Positions 54,811-63,766 of a DNA stretch of 64,000 nucleotides are shown here, piece after piece (positions within the stretch are counted from its first letter, which is position 1; every line of letters starts with the position of its first letter). The stretch spans positions 287,862 through 351,861 of the forward strand of contig NZ_WQEG01000006.1 of the NCBI RefSeq assembly GCF_013033515.1, given 5' to 3'. The DNA comes from Ruegeria sp. HKCCA6707. GTDB taxonomy: Bacteria; Pseudomonadota; Alphaproteobacteria; Rhodobacterales; Rhodobacteraceae. The position numbers and the translations under genes were made by a program. The notes beneath the pieces are model-generated. The model ran no database searches. It was not told the origin of the DNA and saw only the letters and a program-made list of their open reading frames with translations.

Positions 54811-54865
54811 AAGAAGCGCAGGAAATCCAGTACCATAGTCGGACTGCATTTATCTTGCGCTTCTT
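54811..54865 (-). terminator. Long imperfect hairpin, terminator of the crp gene
   Basis: AAGAAGCGCA (54811-54820) pairs with TGCGCTTCTT (54856-54865). Inside, AAAT-C-CAGT pairs with ACTG-C-ATTT. It lies 90 bases downstream of the crp-type gene in its reading direction and ends TTCTTAATT on that strand. Confidence 0.6.
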
Positions 54866-54954
54866 TTTCAGTGAAACCCCAAATCTGCCGAAGCGACTTC
54901 CGTCTCTAACCAGGCAACTATCGTCAAAATCCCGGCATCGCCGAAGGGGTGAAC

Positions 54955-55707
54955 CTATTGCTTCAACAGTGGCCCGACCTGATTCAGATAAGCGGGGTCA
55001 AAACCGGCCAACGTCACCAGTCCGTCATAATCATCAAATGCCACTTGCCCGGATTGAAAAGTAACCAGCCCCTTCTCCCGCAGTTGCCTTAGGACACGAT
55101 TAACATGTACAGCACTCAGTCCCAGCGCATCGGCAAGATGGTATTGTGTCAGTGGGCAGGCATATCCCAACTTGGTTGCCATCCCGACCTGAGACAGCCT
55201 CACACCAAGTTCCAGAAGAAAATGCGCCATGCGCTCACCCGCATCTCGCCGTCCGATGTTGACCAAGTGCTCAACCACCATCGCTTCATCTCGAGAGACC
55301 GCCCAAAGAACTGCTGTCGCCAGCCGGGGCGTTTGCGCAAATGCGTCCAGGAGATCATCCACTACCACCTCAATGGCTTGGATTTCCATGATTGGTTCTA
55401 TGCTGTGATCCGAGGTGTGCAGCAGAACGCTTCGCAAGCCCAGAAAGTCACCCGGTATTTGGAAATCGACTATCTGACGCGACCCGTCCGTCTGGGTTTT
55501 GTAGGAGCAAACCCAGCCAGAGGCCAGAACGTAGGCAGCCTGCTTTGATTGCCCTTGATGCACAAGGTCACGTCCGGCTTCAAAGGTTCTGCGACGCTTG
55601 TGCAGGCGTGCCAATACCGCAAGTTCAACTTCAGTCAGAGCGACGAAGTTTGAGAGCTTTCGGGTGAGTGGACTGTTTTTGATAGCGCGCAAGTGTTCTT
55701 CCTTCAT
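54955..55707 (-). CDS. Crp/Fnr family regulator
   Basis: A 250-residue regulator: cyclic-nucleotide-type beta barrel (DLVHQGQSKQAAYVLASGWV and IPGDFLGLRSV), a dimer helix, and the HTH_Crp motif LTQYHLADALGLSAVHVNRVLRQL. No Cys cluster is seen, so it does not bind an Fe-S like Fnr. ATG at 55707 is preferred; a longer frame begins at 55740. It may be the regulator of the downstream minus-strand run. Confidence 0.88.
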   Translation of the reverse strand: MKEEHLRAIKNSPLTRKLSNFVALTEVELAVLARLHKRRRTFEAGRDLVHQGQSKQAAYVLASGWVCSYKTQTDGSRQIVDFQIPGDFLGLRSVLLHTSDHSIEPIMEIQAIEVVVDDLLDAFAQTPRLATAVLWAVSRDEAMVVEHLVNIGRRDAGERMAHFLLELGVRLSQVGMATKLGYACPLTQYHLADALGLSAVHVNRVLRQLREKGLVTFQSGQVAFDDYDGLVTLAGFDPAYLNQVGPLLKQ

Positions 55708-55842
55708 CGATGAGCAGCCCGCGAAACTATCCGACGCCAAGACTGCTTTCGATCAGTTAAGTATACAGCAATCTATGCCAGTATGGTACAATTCATCGTG
55801 GCGCTTCCTTGCTTGGACGCCTGTTAAAAAAGGACGTCTACC

Positions 55843-56076
55843 ATGGCTGACCGGCAAGACCACTCAGGAATGGCCGCACTCTCAATTTGTGAAGCGCTTT
55901 TGCTTGCAATTAAAGATCGTGAGCTCCTGCCCGAGCATGAGGTTGTGGGAGTTCTGCGTGACGCAGCTGCTGCCCACGAAACAGCGGTCGGCAATAACGA
56001 TGAAAAGGATATGCACCAGGCCGTCGCCTTTCTCATTAACCGGATCATTGCTTCCGGCTATCGGGTTCGGCAGTAG
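55843..56076 (+). CDS. Small helical protein divergent from crp
   Basis: A 77-residue protein (ATG 55843, AAAGGA upstream), with an N-terminal helix ALSICEALLLAIKDRELLPE and an acidic middle. No family motif recognised. It shares the control region with the Crp-type regulator. Confidence 0.6.
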   Translation: MADRQDHSGMAALSICEALLLAIKDRELLPEHEVVGVLRDAAAAHETAVGNNDEKDMHQAVAFLINRIIASGYRVRQ

Positions 56077-56516
56077 CGTAAAGTCCCGTATCGGAAAAAC
56101 AAGATTATGCTCGTCAAAAGCTTAACAGCAAGAAGACACAAAATTGGCGTCTCGTTTCTAATCAGTTCAAACACGAAGCAAAAACCAATGTTTCAATACT
56201 TGCCATATCCCGCGTCTTGCTCGTCCGACCGAGCCGCGGCGAAGGTACGGTTCCCGTTAACGCAAATACAACGGCTGCGAATGACCTGATTGGTGACACT
56301 TGCCGCGACGCAACAATAAGTATGCCGCGACCGCGAGCAAGTGCTGCTTTAGCGAAGGCTCCAGATCGAAAGACGGCAAAGTCAGCTTACCGTGAGTTCA
56401 CCAAAGCCCATATTTCGCTTGCGCAGCGAACGGCAGGAACGCGGTCAGCAGCCGCAGCATCCGAGGGGTGCACTGGATGTCTCCTTTGGGCCGCCCGCGT
56501 AGGCGACCCAACTGCA
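56077..56516. other. Stretch of degraded DNA downstream of the recombinase relic
   Basis: 440 bases without a gene. Plus-strand frames (56107-56289 and 56217-56612) lack ribosome sites and family resemblance, and the second is antisense to the recombinase relic. Confidence 0.4.
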
Positions 56517-56842
56517 CTAGATTTCAATGGCTTCAGCGATGGCCAAGGCATCCTCGAGTTCGACACCGAGGTATCGGACCGTACTGTCCATCTTCGTGTG
56601 GCCCAGATCTGACCTGTCGCCATAACATCAACGACTTTCATCTTCACCAGGTCGCAACCGCGGAGCTTGCTGTCGATCGCCATATTGAACAGTGCCAGAT
56701 CGCGATGGTTCTCAGCGAGTTCGAGCCTAACCCGGATCGCCCAGACGTGTTTTGGCTTCAGGGGGCGCTTTTGACCAACAATACGTCCTTTGTTCCAGGC
56801 GGGACGAAGCGCACGAATGGCAGGTAAGTTTGGTGTTTCCAT
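56517..56842 (-). pseudogene. Tyrosine recombinase with internal deletion
   Basis: The N-terminal part reads PAWNKGRIVGQKRPLKPKHV, then LFNMAIDSKLRGCDLVKMKV, as in short tyrosine recombinases of roseobacters; the Arg of the catalytic set is in KLRGCDL. A different frame then reads LGHTKMDSTVRYLGVELEDA to AEAIEI with a TAG at 56517. The middle (with the second Arg and His) is missing and the two ends are joined in different frames. It is an inactive relic, and the only recombinase-type gene visible in the tRNA-Ala island. Confidence 0.8.
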
Positions 56843-56993
56843 GACTGATCCTCCGATCCGCCATGCCCTCCCACAACGACAACCCGACGTTGACCGAGGC
56901 AACATATCACAGGATGCTGCGCCGCATTCGAGGTCTGGAACGAGCCCAAACCTCCCAGATGCTACGCAACGCCCGAATGACTGCTCTTGCTCA

Positions 56994-57245
56994 TCAGCCG
57001 CTTGCCATTCCAGTAATCATTGCGCCCAGGGCGACAAGGTGGACAAGCATGAGCGCTTTGTCATTCCACAGTGCGCCGACTGCGAACCACCCCACGATAC
57101 CCACAAGAAACAAGTAGAGGTTCCAAGGCGTCCAGCCAAACCCCGTCGCGGTGTATCCCATGATTTGAACGGCGGATGCGCCCCACTTGACCGCGAAAAC
57201 CAGGCGCTCGCGCGATGACGCGAAGGCCAAGATGTCAGACGGCAC
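56994..57245 (-). CDS. DUF6552-like two- or three-helix membrane protein
   Basis: An 83-residue protein with helices around VKWGASAVQIMGYTATGFGW, NLYLFLVGIVGWFAVGAL and the C-terminus. It looks like the DUF6552 family of small membrane proteins. The GTG start (57245) overlaps the SDR stop by 11 bases, so the two are coupled. Function unknown. Confidence 0.7.
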   Translation of the reverse strand: MPSDILAFASSRERLVFAVKWGASAVQIMGYTATGFGWTPWNLYLFLVGIVGWFAVGALWNDKALMLVHLVALGAMITGMASG

Positions 57246-57939
57246 GGGTTAACCCACCGTCGATGCGCAGGTTTTGCCCTGTCATGTAGCCGCCTTCCGC
57301 TGAGGCGAGCCACGAAATCAAGGACGAGACCTCAGAGGCATTGCCATACCGCCCCATAGGAATCCGTGCTTTACGGTCCTCGGTTTCGGGCAGGCTGTCG
57401 ATGAAACCCGGAAGAACATTGTTCATGCGGATGTTCTCTGTCGCGTACTTGTCGGAATAGAGTTTTGTGAACGCGGCGAGCCCGGCCCGGAAGACGCCCG
57501 ACGTGGGGAAAAGAGGATCAGGTTCGAATGCCGCGAAGGTTGAGATATTGATGATTGCTCCGCCGCCCTGCGCCTGCATCAAGGGGGTGACAAGCCGTGT
57601 CGGACGGATAGCGTTCATCAGGTAGACTTCCATCCCTTGATGCCAGTCGTCGTCGCTGATTTCGAGAACCGGACCTTTTGGTCCGTGGCCGGCAGAGTTC
57701 ACCAAGACATCGACGCGACCCCAGCGATCCTTCGCACCTTCGACCAAAGCGTTCAGCGCTTCTCCATCAAGGTTAGAGCCAGTAACGCCAAAGCCACCAA
57801 GTTCGCCACCGAGTGCCTCACCTTTGCCGGACGAGGACAGGATGCCAACTTTGAAGCCATCTTCTGCCAGTTTGCGCGCTGCATCTGCACCCATGCCGCT
57901 TCCGCCTGCCGTAATTAAAGCTACTTTTTCTACCGTCAT
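57235..57939 (-). CDS. SDR family oxidoreductase
   Basis: A 234-residue protein of SDR fold: TAGGSGMG cofactor loop, NSAGHG in the NNAG position, and a Rossmann core. The catalytic Ser is in NISTFAAF, but in place of YxxxK I read SGVFRAGLAAF, so the canonical Tyr is replaced (no YxxxK). It may be a non-canonical or regulatory SDR. It is divergent from a LysR gene, its probable regulator. ATG at 57939 has AAAGGA upstream. Confidence 0.8.
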   Translation of the reverse strand: MTVEKVALITAGGSGMGADAARKLAEDGFKVGILSSSGKGEALGGELGGFGVTGSNLDGEALNALVEGAKDRWGRVDVLVNSAGHGPKGPVLEISDDDWHQGMEVYLMNAIRPTRLVTPLMQAQGGGAIINISTFAAFEPDPLFPTSGVFRAGLAAFTKLYSDKYATENIRMNNVLPGFIDSLPETEDRKARIPMGRYGNASEVSSLISWLASAEGGYMTGQNLRIDGGLTRAV

Positions 57940-58036
57940 ATCGAGAATCCTTTCTGGTTGATTCCCAAATTGTCTATTATCTGAGAAATTTCGATTCAGA
58001 ATTGATGTCACATGACAGTAGAAATACTATTGTAGA

Positions 58037-58915
58037 ATGACTGAACTTCCCCCGCTCAACAGTTTGCGTGCGTTTGATGCTGCAGGCCGCCGCCTCAGTT
58101 TCCGCTCTGCCGCTGATGAATTGGGCGTTACGCAAGGGGCTGTTGCACAGCACGTGCGCCAACTAGAAGCGCATCTTGATCTGATCTTGTTTGAGCGTGT
58201 TCCAAAGGGTCTGGCATTCACATCGGTCGGGCGCAGCTATCACAACAGGATTGCGGGGATCTTCGCTGACCTTCGATCCGCAACGGCAGAATTGAAGCCG
58301 GAGCCAAACAAAGTCGTCATCAGCGTCACACCGACCTTTGCTGCGAAATGGCTGATCCCCAATCTGCCGGACTTCACCGTAGCCCATCCTGATATCGATT
58401 TGCGGATTATGGCGACCGAAAGAGTTTCCAGCTTCCACAGCGACAGGATTGACCTTGCAGTGCGTCAGGGATCGCCGCCGTTTGGCGCGTCACTGGACGT
58501 AACGCTTTTGTTCAGGCAATCGCTGATCGCGGTCGCTGCGCCGCAGTTTGGGGACATGGGTGACACTCCTCTTGAACCAGATAAACTTGCAAGTATGCCG
58601 AAGATTCATGACACCCACGACCAATGGCCCAGCTACCTCGCGCATTTGGGTGTACAGGAACAGTCGCCTCGGCACCTTCGTCTGAGCCAAACGTCTCTTG
58701 CGGTCGATGCCGCTATCGCCGGGCAAGGTCTGGCCTTAGTAAGCCGGTTTCTGGTGGCTCATGACCTTGAGGCTGGACGCTTGGTCGAGGTTGGCGCAGC
58801 GCTGGACGCGGGTGGAAGTGATTTCTATGTCCTCATGCCGCGAACAGCCAAGAACAGCGAGACGGTCATCAATGTCGTGACGTGGCTTAAGGCGCGCTCG
58901 GCCGAAGATAACTGA
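58037..58915 (+). CDS. LysR-type regulator (GcvA-like)
   Basis: A 292-residue regulator: HTH NSLRAFDAAGRRLSFRSAAD and LGVTQGAVAQHVRQLE, then a substrate-binding domain with ISVTPTFAAKWLIPNLPDF, typical of the GcvA/AmpR branch. It is divergent from the SDR gene with 97 bases between. Confidence 0.93.
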   Translation: MTELPPLNSLRAFDAAGRRLSFRSAADELGVTQGAVAQHVRQLEAHLDLILFERVPKGLAFTSVGRSYHNRIAGIFADLRSATAELKPEPNKVVISVTPTFAAKWLIPNLPDFTVAHPDIDLRIMATERVSSFHSDRIDLAVRQGSPPFGASLDVTLLFRQSLIAVAAPQFGDMGDTPLEPDKLASMPKIHDTHDQWPSYLAHLGVQEQSPRHLRLSQTSLAVDAAIAGQGLALVSRFLVAHDLEAGRLVEVGAALDAGGSDFYVLMPRTAKNSETVINVVTWLKARSAEDN

Positions 58916-59084
58916 CTGCCTAGGAACCTAAGCGGTCTTTAAGACCATCGGGATGAACGACAGCAAATCCGCAAAGTAGACGTTCAAGCAAGCTGCAGCG
59001 AACGACCGCTCTGAACAGCAGGTTGTACTGGCCTAGCTGAGTTTGGTTCGAGTCTTTCTGTGAGCGCTATAAAAGGAGCGCTCG

Positions 59085-59939
59085 TTAGGATTTCTTGTTT
59101 TGAAAAAGCAGCGATAACAGGCCAAGAATGGCGGACGCTGCCATCAACAACAAAGAGACCGCGTTTAGGACAGGCGTCGAACCTTGTTTTAGCTTGTCGA
59201 ACATTGTGATCGTCAGCGGCGACTCCGATCCAACAAGCATGAGCGTTGTGTTGAAGTTCTCGAAGCTCATTAACATAGCGACCACTGCGGATGCTAAAAT
59301 CGCTGGTAACAAAAACGGTATGGTGATCTGGCGGATTGCACCCCATTTACTGGCGCCCAGATTCAACGCCGCTTCCTCTAGGCTGGGATCAAACTTTTGC
59401 AGCCGCGCAGAGATTACAAGTGTTGCAAAGGTGGTGATAAAGGAAAACTGCCCCAGGATTACCAGCATCAGGCCAGGCCTGAGACCGTCGAACCACAGTC
59501 CGGTCGCATCCTCCAGTGTATTCGCAACCGAGCTGGAAAATACAAGGATCGAGATGCCCAGGATCACACCAGGAATAATCAGGGGCAGTAGCATCAGCAT
59601 GTAAAGCAACGCCTTGCCTCGGAATTCATGACGCGCGAACAGAAATGCATTACTGGTGCCGACAGCTACGGAAAGGCCAGAAACCCAGATCGCCACGAAA
59701 GCAGAGGTTCCGATCGAGCGCATGATCGAACGCTCGTTGAAAACACCGATGAACGGTGCGTCGGTGCCAAAGAACCAAGCCAGCGTGAAGCCTTCCCAGG
59801 GAAGCGATGGAAACACACTGTCGTTGAAGGCAAACACACAGACCACTGCCAATGGTAGCGCCAGATAGATGAAAAAAACGGCGACGTAGACGCGATAGCA
59901 AAACCGGGTAAAAACGGGTTGGGGAATGCTGGGTATCAT
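59085..59939 (-). CDS. potC: ABC transporter permease, PotC type
   Basis: A 284-residue protein with about six helices and the EAA-type loop EEAALNLGASKWGAIRQITI. It is the second permease of a spermidine/putrescine-like importer and overlaps the end of the first permease by four bases. Confidence 0.93.
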   Translation of the reverse strand: MIPSIPQPVFTRFCYRVYVAVFFIYLALPLAVVCVFAFNDSVFPSLPWEGFTLAWFFGTDAPFIGVFNERSIMRSIGTSAFVAIWVSGLSVAVGTSNAFLFARHEFRGKALLYMLMLLPLIIPGVILGISILVFSSSVANTLEDATGLWFDGLRPGLMLVILGQFSFITTFATLVISARLQKFDPSLEEAALNLGASKWGAIRQITIPFLLPAILASAVVAMLMSFENFNTTLMLVGSESPLTITMFDKLKQGSTPVLNAVSLLLMAASAILGLLSLLFQNKKS

Positions 59940-60802
59940 GAGCGCCCCATCGTATTGGACAGAGACTGGCCTGACACTTTTAGCCCAAGGAAGACAACAA
60001 GCGATGAAAGCGCCAAAAGAAGAAAGCCGAAGGCCGACCCAAGTTCCCAGTTAAAGCGCGTTATGAACTGAGTATATATCATACCTGTGAACCAAAGGCT
60101 GTCTTTGCCGCCCAACAGGATTGGCGTTAGATAGTTGCCCAGCGACAGCATGAAGACGACGATGCAGCCAGACACGATGCCCGGCATGGCGTGCGGGATC
60201 ACGATCTCGCGCATAATAGAGGTGTTTGTACCCCCGAGGTCATAGCCCGCTTCGATCAGGCTGTCGTCCAGACTGTCCAGGGTCGTGACAAGCGGTACGA
60301 CCATAAACAGGATCGAGGTGTAGACGAGGCCGACCATGATGGCCGCGTCGTTGTAGAGCATTTCGACCGGTCCAGTGACCAATCCAAGATATTGCAGTAG
60401 ATTTGAGAACACCCCAGTCTCGCGCAGAAGGATCATCCAGCCAAAGGTTCGTACAAGTTCCGAGACCCAAAACGGGATCATGCACATCAGAAACAGCGTT
60501 GTCTTAGCCCGACCCTTGGTGAGTTTGGCAATGTAATAGGCGATCGGGAACCCAAGGATCAGCGTGAGCACGGTCGCCAAAACCGACATGATCGTGGTGC
60601 GAGCGAAGGTGCGCCAGTACAATGGCTCAGTGAAGAAAGCGGCATAATTGGCAAATCCAGTATCGTAGTCTCGCGGCCCAACCTTTTCGCTGATCGAGAC
60701 AATGAAGAGGCCAACATGAGGCAGGATGATCAACACCGTCAGCCACAGGAAGATCGGTGCCAGCAGCAGATAGAGTCCCAACCGTGAGGTATCGGATGAC
60801 AT
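59936..60802 (-). CDS. potB: ABC transporter permease, PotB type
   Basis: A 288-residue protein with about six helices and an EAA loop at DSLIEAGYDLGGTNTSIMRE. Conserved permease segment FRxLWW-like is not seen, but order and homology fit PotB. It starts 3 bases after the ATPase stop. Confidence 0.93.
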   Translation of the reverse strand: MSSDTSRLGLYLLLAPIFLWLTVLIILPHVGLFIVSISEKVGPRDYDTGFANYAAFFTEPLYWRTFARTTIMSVLATVLTLILGFPIAYYIAKLTKGRAKTTLFLMCMIPFWVSELVRTFGWMILLRETGVFSNLLQYLGLVTGPVEMLYNDAAIMVGLVYTSILFMVVPLVTTLDSLDDSLIEAGYDLGGTNTSIMREIVIPHAMPGIVSGCIVVFMLSLGNYLTPILLGGKDSLWFTGMIYTQFITRFNWELGSAFGFLLLALSSLVVFLGLKVSGQSLSNTMGRS

Positions 60803-60805
60803 GTC

Positions 60806-61912
60806 CTAACCCTCAGCCGCTTGGTAACAGCGTGCTTGTGCAGGATGCCAACGCGTGCGTATTGCGTCCCCCTTTTGCAAGGAGGAAAAACCGCCAGTCT
60901 GAGGCAACGCAACCTTCCAGAGGACGCCACCCTCGGCTTTAACTGTGACCATGCTGTTTGCGCCATTAAACAATACTGCATCTACGATGCCATGGCTGAC
61001 ATTCGACGCTTTGTCCGCCTCGGCCCCGTTCGGCAACAATTCGATCGCTTCTGGTCGCAAGTATACCTGTAAGAGTTGTCCGACGTGGAAACCGCTATTC
61101 TGAGCGGCGACGCGAATGTCGCTTTCGCCATCGGCGCTGAGAGTCAGGACGCCATCCTTAGCCGAACTTACCCGCGCCGTGATCTTGTTCGCGTCGCCAA
61201 CAAAGCCGGCGACAAAGGCAGTTTCCGGCGCGTTATAGACATCATGTGGCGTTCCGATCTGTTCGAACCTGCCGTTGTTCATCACTGCGATATTGTCGCT
61301 CATCACCAGCGCTTCGGACTGATCATGGGTTATATAGACAAAGGTGGTGTCAAATGCCGCCTGAAGCGCCTTTAGCTCGACTTTCATATGCTCACGCAGT
61401 TTCAAGTCCAACGCACCAAGGGGTTCGTCCAGCAAAAGGACATCTGGCTCCAGAACCATGCATCGGGCAATGGCGACTCGCTGTTTTTGCCCACCAGAAA
61501 GTTGGTCAACTCGACGTTCGGCAACATTGGGGAGGCCGACGCGCTCAAGAACTTTCGAAACACGTGTTTTGATCTCGGACCGTGACACCCCCCGCTGACG
61601 CAATCCAAATCCAACATTGTCGCCGATGTTCATCGTGGGAAACAGGGCAAGGTGCTGAAACACCATTGACACCGGTCGCTTGTTTGGCGGGACGCCGATC
61701 ATGGAACGTCCCTTGATCAACAGATCGCCAGATGATGGCGTCTGAAAACCGGCAATCATGCGAAGCAACGTAGTTTTGCCACATCCCGAAGGACCAAGAA
61801 TTGAAAAGAAAGAACCTTTCGGTACGTCAAATCTGATGTGGTCCACGGCGCGAAACGTATCGAAATCCTTGATCAGATCGCGGCACTCAAGATCGGGGTT
61901 TGTTGGTATCAC
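60806..61912 (-). CDS. potA: ABC transporter ATP-binding protein, PotA type
   Basis: A 368-residue protein: Walker A GPSGCGKTT, Q-loop VFQHLALFP, signature LSGGQKQRV, Walker B DVLLLDEPLGALD, and a C-terminal TOBE domain. I chose GTG at 61912 with a GAGG site; the longer frame extends into the intergenic region before it. Confidence 0.93.
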   Translation of the reverse strand: MIPTNPDLECRDLIKDFDTFRAVDHIRFDVPKGSFFSILGPSGCGKTTLLRMIAGFQTPSSGDLLIKGRSMIGVPPNKRPVSMVFQHLALFPTMNIGDNVGFGLRQRGVSRSEIKTRVSKVLERVGLPNVAERRVDQLSGGQKQRVAIARCMVLEPDVLLLDEPLGALDLKLREHMKVELKALQAAFDTTFVYITHDQSEALVMSDNIAVMNNGRFEQIGTPHDVYNAPETAFVAGFVGDANKITARVSSAKDGVLTLSADGESDIRVAAQNSGFHVGQLLQVYLRPEAIELLPNGAEADKASNVSHGIVDAVLFNGANSMVTVKAEGGVLWKVALPQTGGFSSLQKGDAIRTRWHPAQARCYQAAEG

Positions 61913-61976
61913 AATGCAACCTCGCAAGATGCAAAGGGGCACCCAAAGGCGCCCCAGCTCGAACAGTGTTGAGGCT

Positions 61977-63038
61977 TTAGTTCGCGGCGTTAATCCGGTC
62001 CAATGTCGAGCCTTCCATGGCTTCAAGACCAGCGGGCACCGGCGGATACCATTTGATGTTGTCAATCGCTTCTTGATCAAAGCTGCCCTGATAGCGCGCC
62101 TTGAGATCTGCGTTCACGCCTGCGTCACCGTCCACCGCTGCGGTGAAGTTTCCGGCGGTGTTTGTAATCATCGCAGCGATTTCAGGCTGCATCACAAAGT
62201 TGATCCAGTCATATGCGGCATCGTCAGCGCGCCCACGGGCGGGCAGAACGAATGTATCGATCCAGCCGAGCGCGCCAGCTTCGGGCGCTACGAAAGTGAT
62301 ATCCGGATTGTCAGCGTTCAACTGCCAGCCGCCCGTATCCCAAGCCATCGACGCAATAACTTCACCCGAACGCAGAAGGTTCTTGATCTCGTCACCTCCG
62401 CCCCAATAAGTTTTCACATTGGGTTTGCATTCCGTCAATTTGGCTTCAACCTGATCAAGAATGTCCTGATACGCCTCGGTGTCGCCATACGCTGCAAACG
62501 GGTCCAATCCCATCGAATACGCAAATCCGATCAGCGTCGGACGCTTGAGGCGGTACGAGACTTTGCCTGCGACAGATGCATCGCAAAGATCGGTGTAATC
62601 CCTCACATCGCCGGCCTCTGCCGTGTTCACGACCAGGCCGCTGGTCCCCCATACATGCGGCAGGCCGTAAACCTCGCCGTCATATGTGGTATTCCCGGCG
62701 GTCGCGCTGAGCATCGATGGAATGAACAGCTCCGCATTCACGCGCGACATGTCGATCGGTTTGTAAATCCCAAACTCCTCCTGTGCGCTGGATATCCGGT
62801 CCTGACTTGGTTGTGCCAGATCAAAGCCGCCACCGTTTGTTGCGCGCAGCTTCGCAATCATTTCCTCGTTATTTGAGGTTGTTACTTCGACGGTATGGCC
62901 CGTTTCAGCCTCAAATTTTGCGATAACATCTTCCGGGGCGTAACCACCCCAGGTCAACAACCTCAGTGTTTCTGCCTGCGACATGGGTGCGGCCAATGCA
63001 GCAATGGCAATTAGTGATACAAGCAAAGATTTGTTCAT
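61977..63038 (-). CDS. potD: Extracellular solute-binding protein, PotD type
   Basis: A 353-residue periplasmic protein with signal MNKSLLVSLIAIAALAAPMS and cleavage near SQA-ETLRL. The polyamine-binding-protein core includes RLLTWGGYAPEDVIAKFEAE and DLAQPSQDRI. First gene of the potD-A-B-C unit, which should import a polyamine or a similar cationic or betaine-like solute. Confidence 0.93.
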   Translation of the reverse strand: MNKSLLVSLIAIAALAAPMSQAETLRLLTWGGYAPEDVIAKFEAETGHTVEVTTSNNEEMIAKLRATNGGGFDLAQPSQDRISSAQEEFGIYKPIDMSRVNAELFIPSMLSATAGNTTYDGEVYGLPHVWGTSGLVVNTAEAGDVRDYTDLCDASVAGKVSYRLKRPTLIGFAYSMGLDPFAAYGDTEAYQDILDQVEAKLTECKPNVKTYWGGGDEIKNLLRSGEVIASMAWDTGGWQLNADNPDITFVAPEAGALGWIDTFVLPARGRADDAAYDWINFVMQPEIAAMITNTAGNFTAAVDGDAGVNADLKARYQGSFDQEAIDNIKWYPPVPAGLEAMEGSTLDRINAAN

Positions 63039-63138
63039 TGTTTCCCCCGATGGATTTAGCGATGTGTCAGTAAATACACTGTTTTTTATAGACGTATTAA
63101 GTCAAACTCGCTTGGCGTTGTCTACTGTCTTGTTGACC

Positions 63139-63288
63139 TTACGCGACGGACGATAGCGTCGCGGCGAGAAAGGCAGTGGCCAACGAGTTAAGCCGCGCTG
63201 CTCCCATTAGAAAACTAAGCGCTGGTTCATAGTTGCCGTTGAAAAACTCGACCTGCCCCATAATCCAGTCGATGGCAGGCGGATGCAT
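63139..63288 (-). pseudogene. C-terminal TPR remnant, cyclase/regulator type
   Basis: 49 codons: MHPPAIDWIMGQVEFFNGNY, then EPALSFLMGAARLNS to LSSVA. The pattern of a helix pair following a Pro-His segment is that of the C-terminal TPR units of adenylate cyclases and winged-helix/TPR regulators. The rest of the gene is absent; it is cut by the IS elements at the right. Confidence 0.5.
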
Positions 63289-63328
63289 CGGACCCAGACT
63301 GACCTGCTCCCCTTGGAGTCCGCGTTTC

Positions 63329-63630
63329 TTAGTCAGCTCTGTTCAGTGTTTGGTCCTCTCTTGACCGTTGGTGATACTCCCACGGTGTGAGCCCGTCGAG
63401 GCTCGAGTGTGGGCGGTGGTGATTGTAGTCGGCTCGCCATGCCGCAATTGTGCGGCAGGCATGGCGCAATGACGGGAACAGGTGTTCGTTGAGGCATTCC
63501 TCGCGCATCCGGCCGTTGAAGCTCTCGACCAGACCGTTTTGCATGGGTTTGCCTGGTGCGATGTAGTGCCAATCGACTTTGCGCTCCTCTTGCCACTTGA
63601 GCAACGCGTTACTGGTCAGTTCGGTCCCGT
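63329..63630 (-). pseudogene. IS3-family transposase C-terminal remnant
   Basis: About 100 codons of an IS3 Orf[52 protein letters not shown] and [19 protein letters not shown]. The second catalytic Asp of the DDE set should lie just before GTELTSN, where the sequence is interrupted, so the IS110 element (next feature) is inserted here. Confidence 0.85.
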
Positions 63631-63658
63631 AACACCTTCGGAATGATGTTAATGCAGA

Positions 63659-63747
63659 GGCTATGATTTCCTGCGCAGCCCTCAAATAGCGCAGCAGGTG
63701 ATCATAGCCGGTTCTCAGGTCTCTACAGTGGTTTTGCGACAAACCAC
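63659..63747 (+). ncRNA. Candidate bridge RNA leader of the IS110-type element
   Basis: Two strong hairpins in the noncoding stretch before the IS110 gene. The first is GGCTATGAT-tt-CCTGCGC (63659-63676) pairing with GCGCAGCAGG-tg-ATCATAGCC (63689-63709), with a 12-base loop. The second is GTGGTTT (63728-63734) pairing with AAACCAC (63741-63747) around TGCGAC. IS110 elements encode a bridge RNA in the noncoding end upstream of the recombinase, so this is a candidate. Its transcription is not shown by sequence alone. Confidence 0.45.
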
Positions 63748-63766
63748 ACCGAAGAGGAAACCGACT

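Noticed and set aside
54505..54849. 114-codon frame ending in a GTGA overlap with the LPAGEY gene
   Set aside because: The only ATG lies within the crp terminator hairpin and there is no ribosome site; the overlap may be chance.
56217..56612. 131-codon plus-strand frame
   Set aside because: Partly antisense to the tyrosine recombinase relic and without a start signal.
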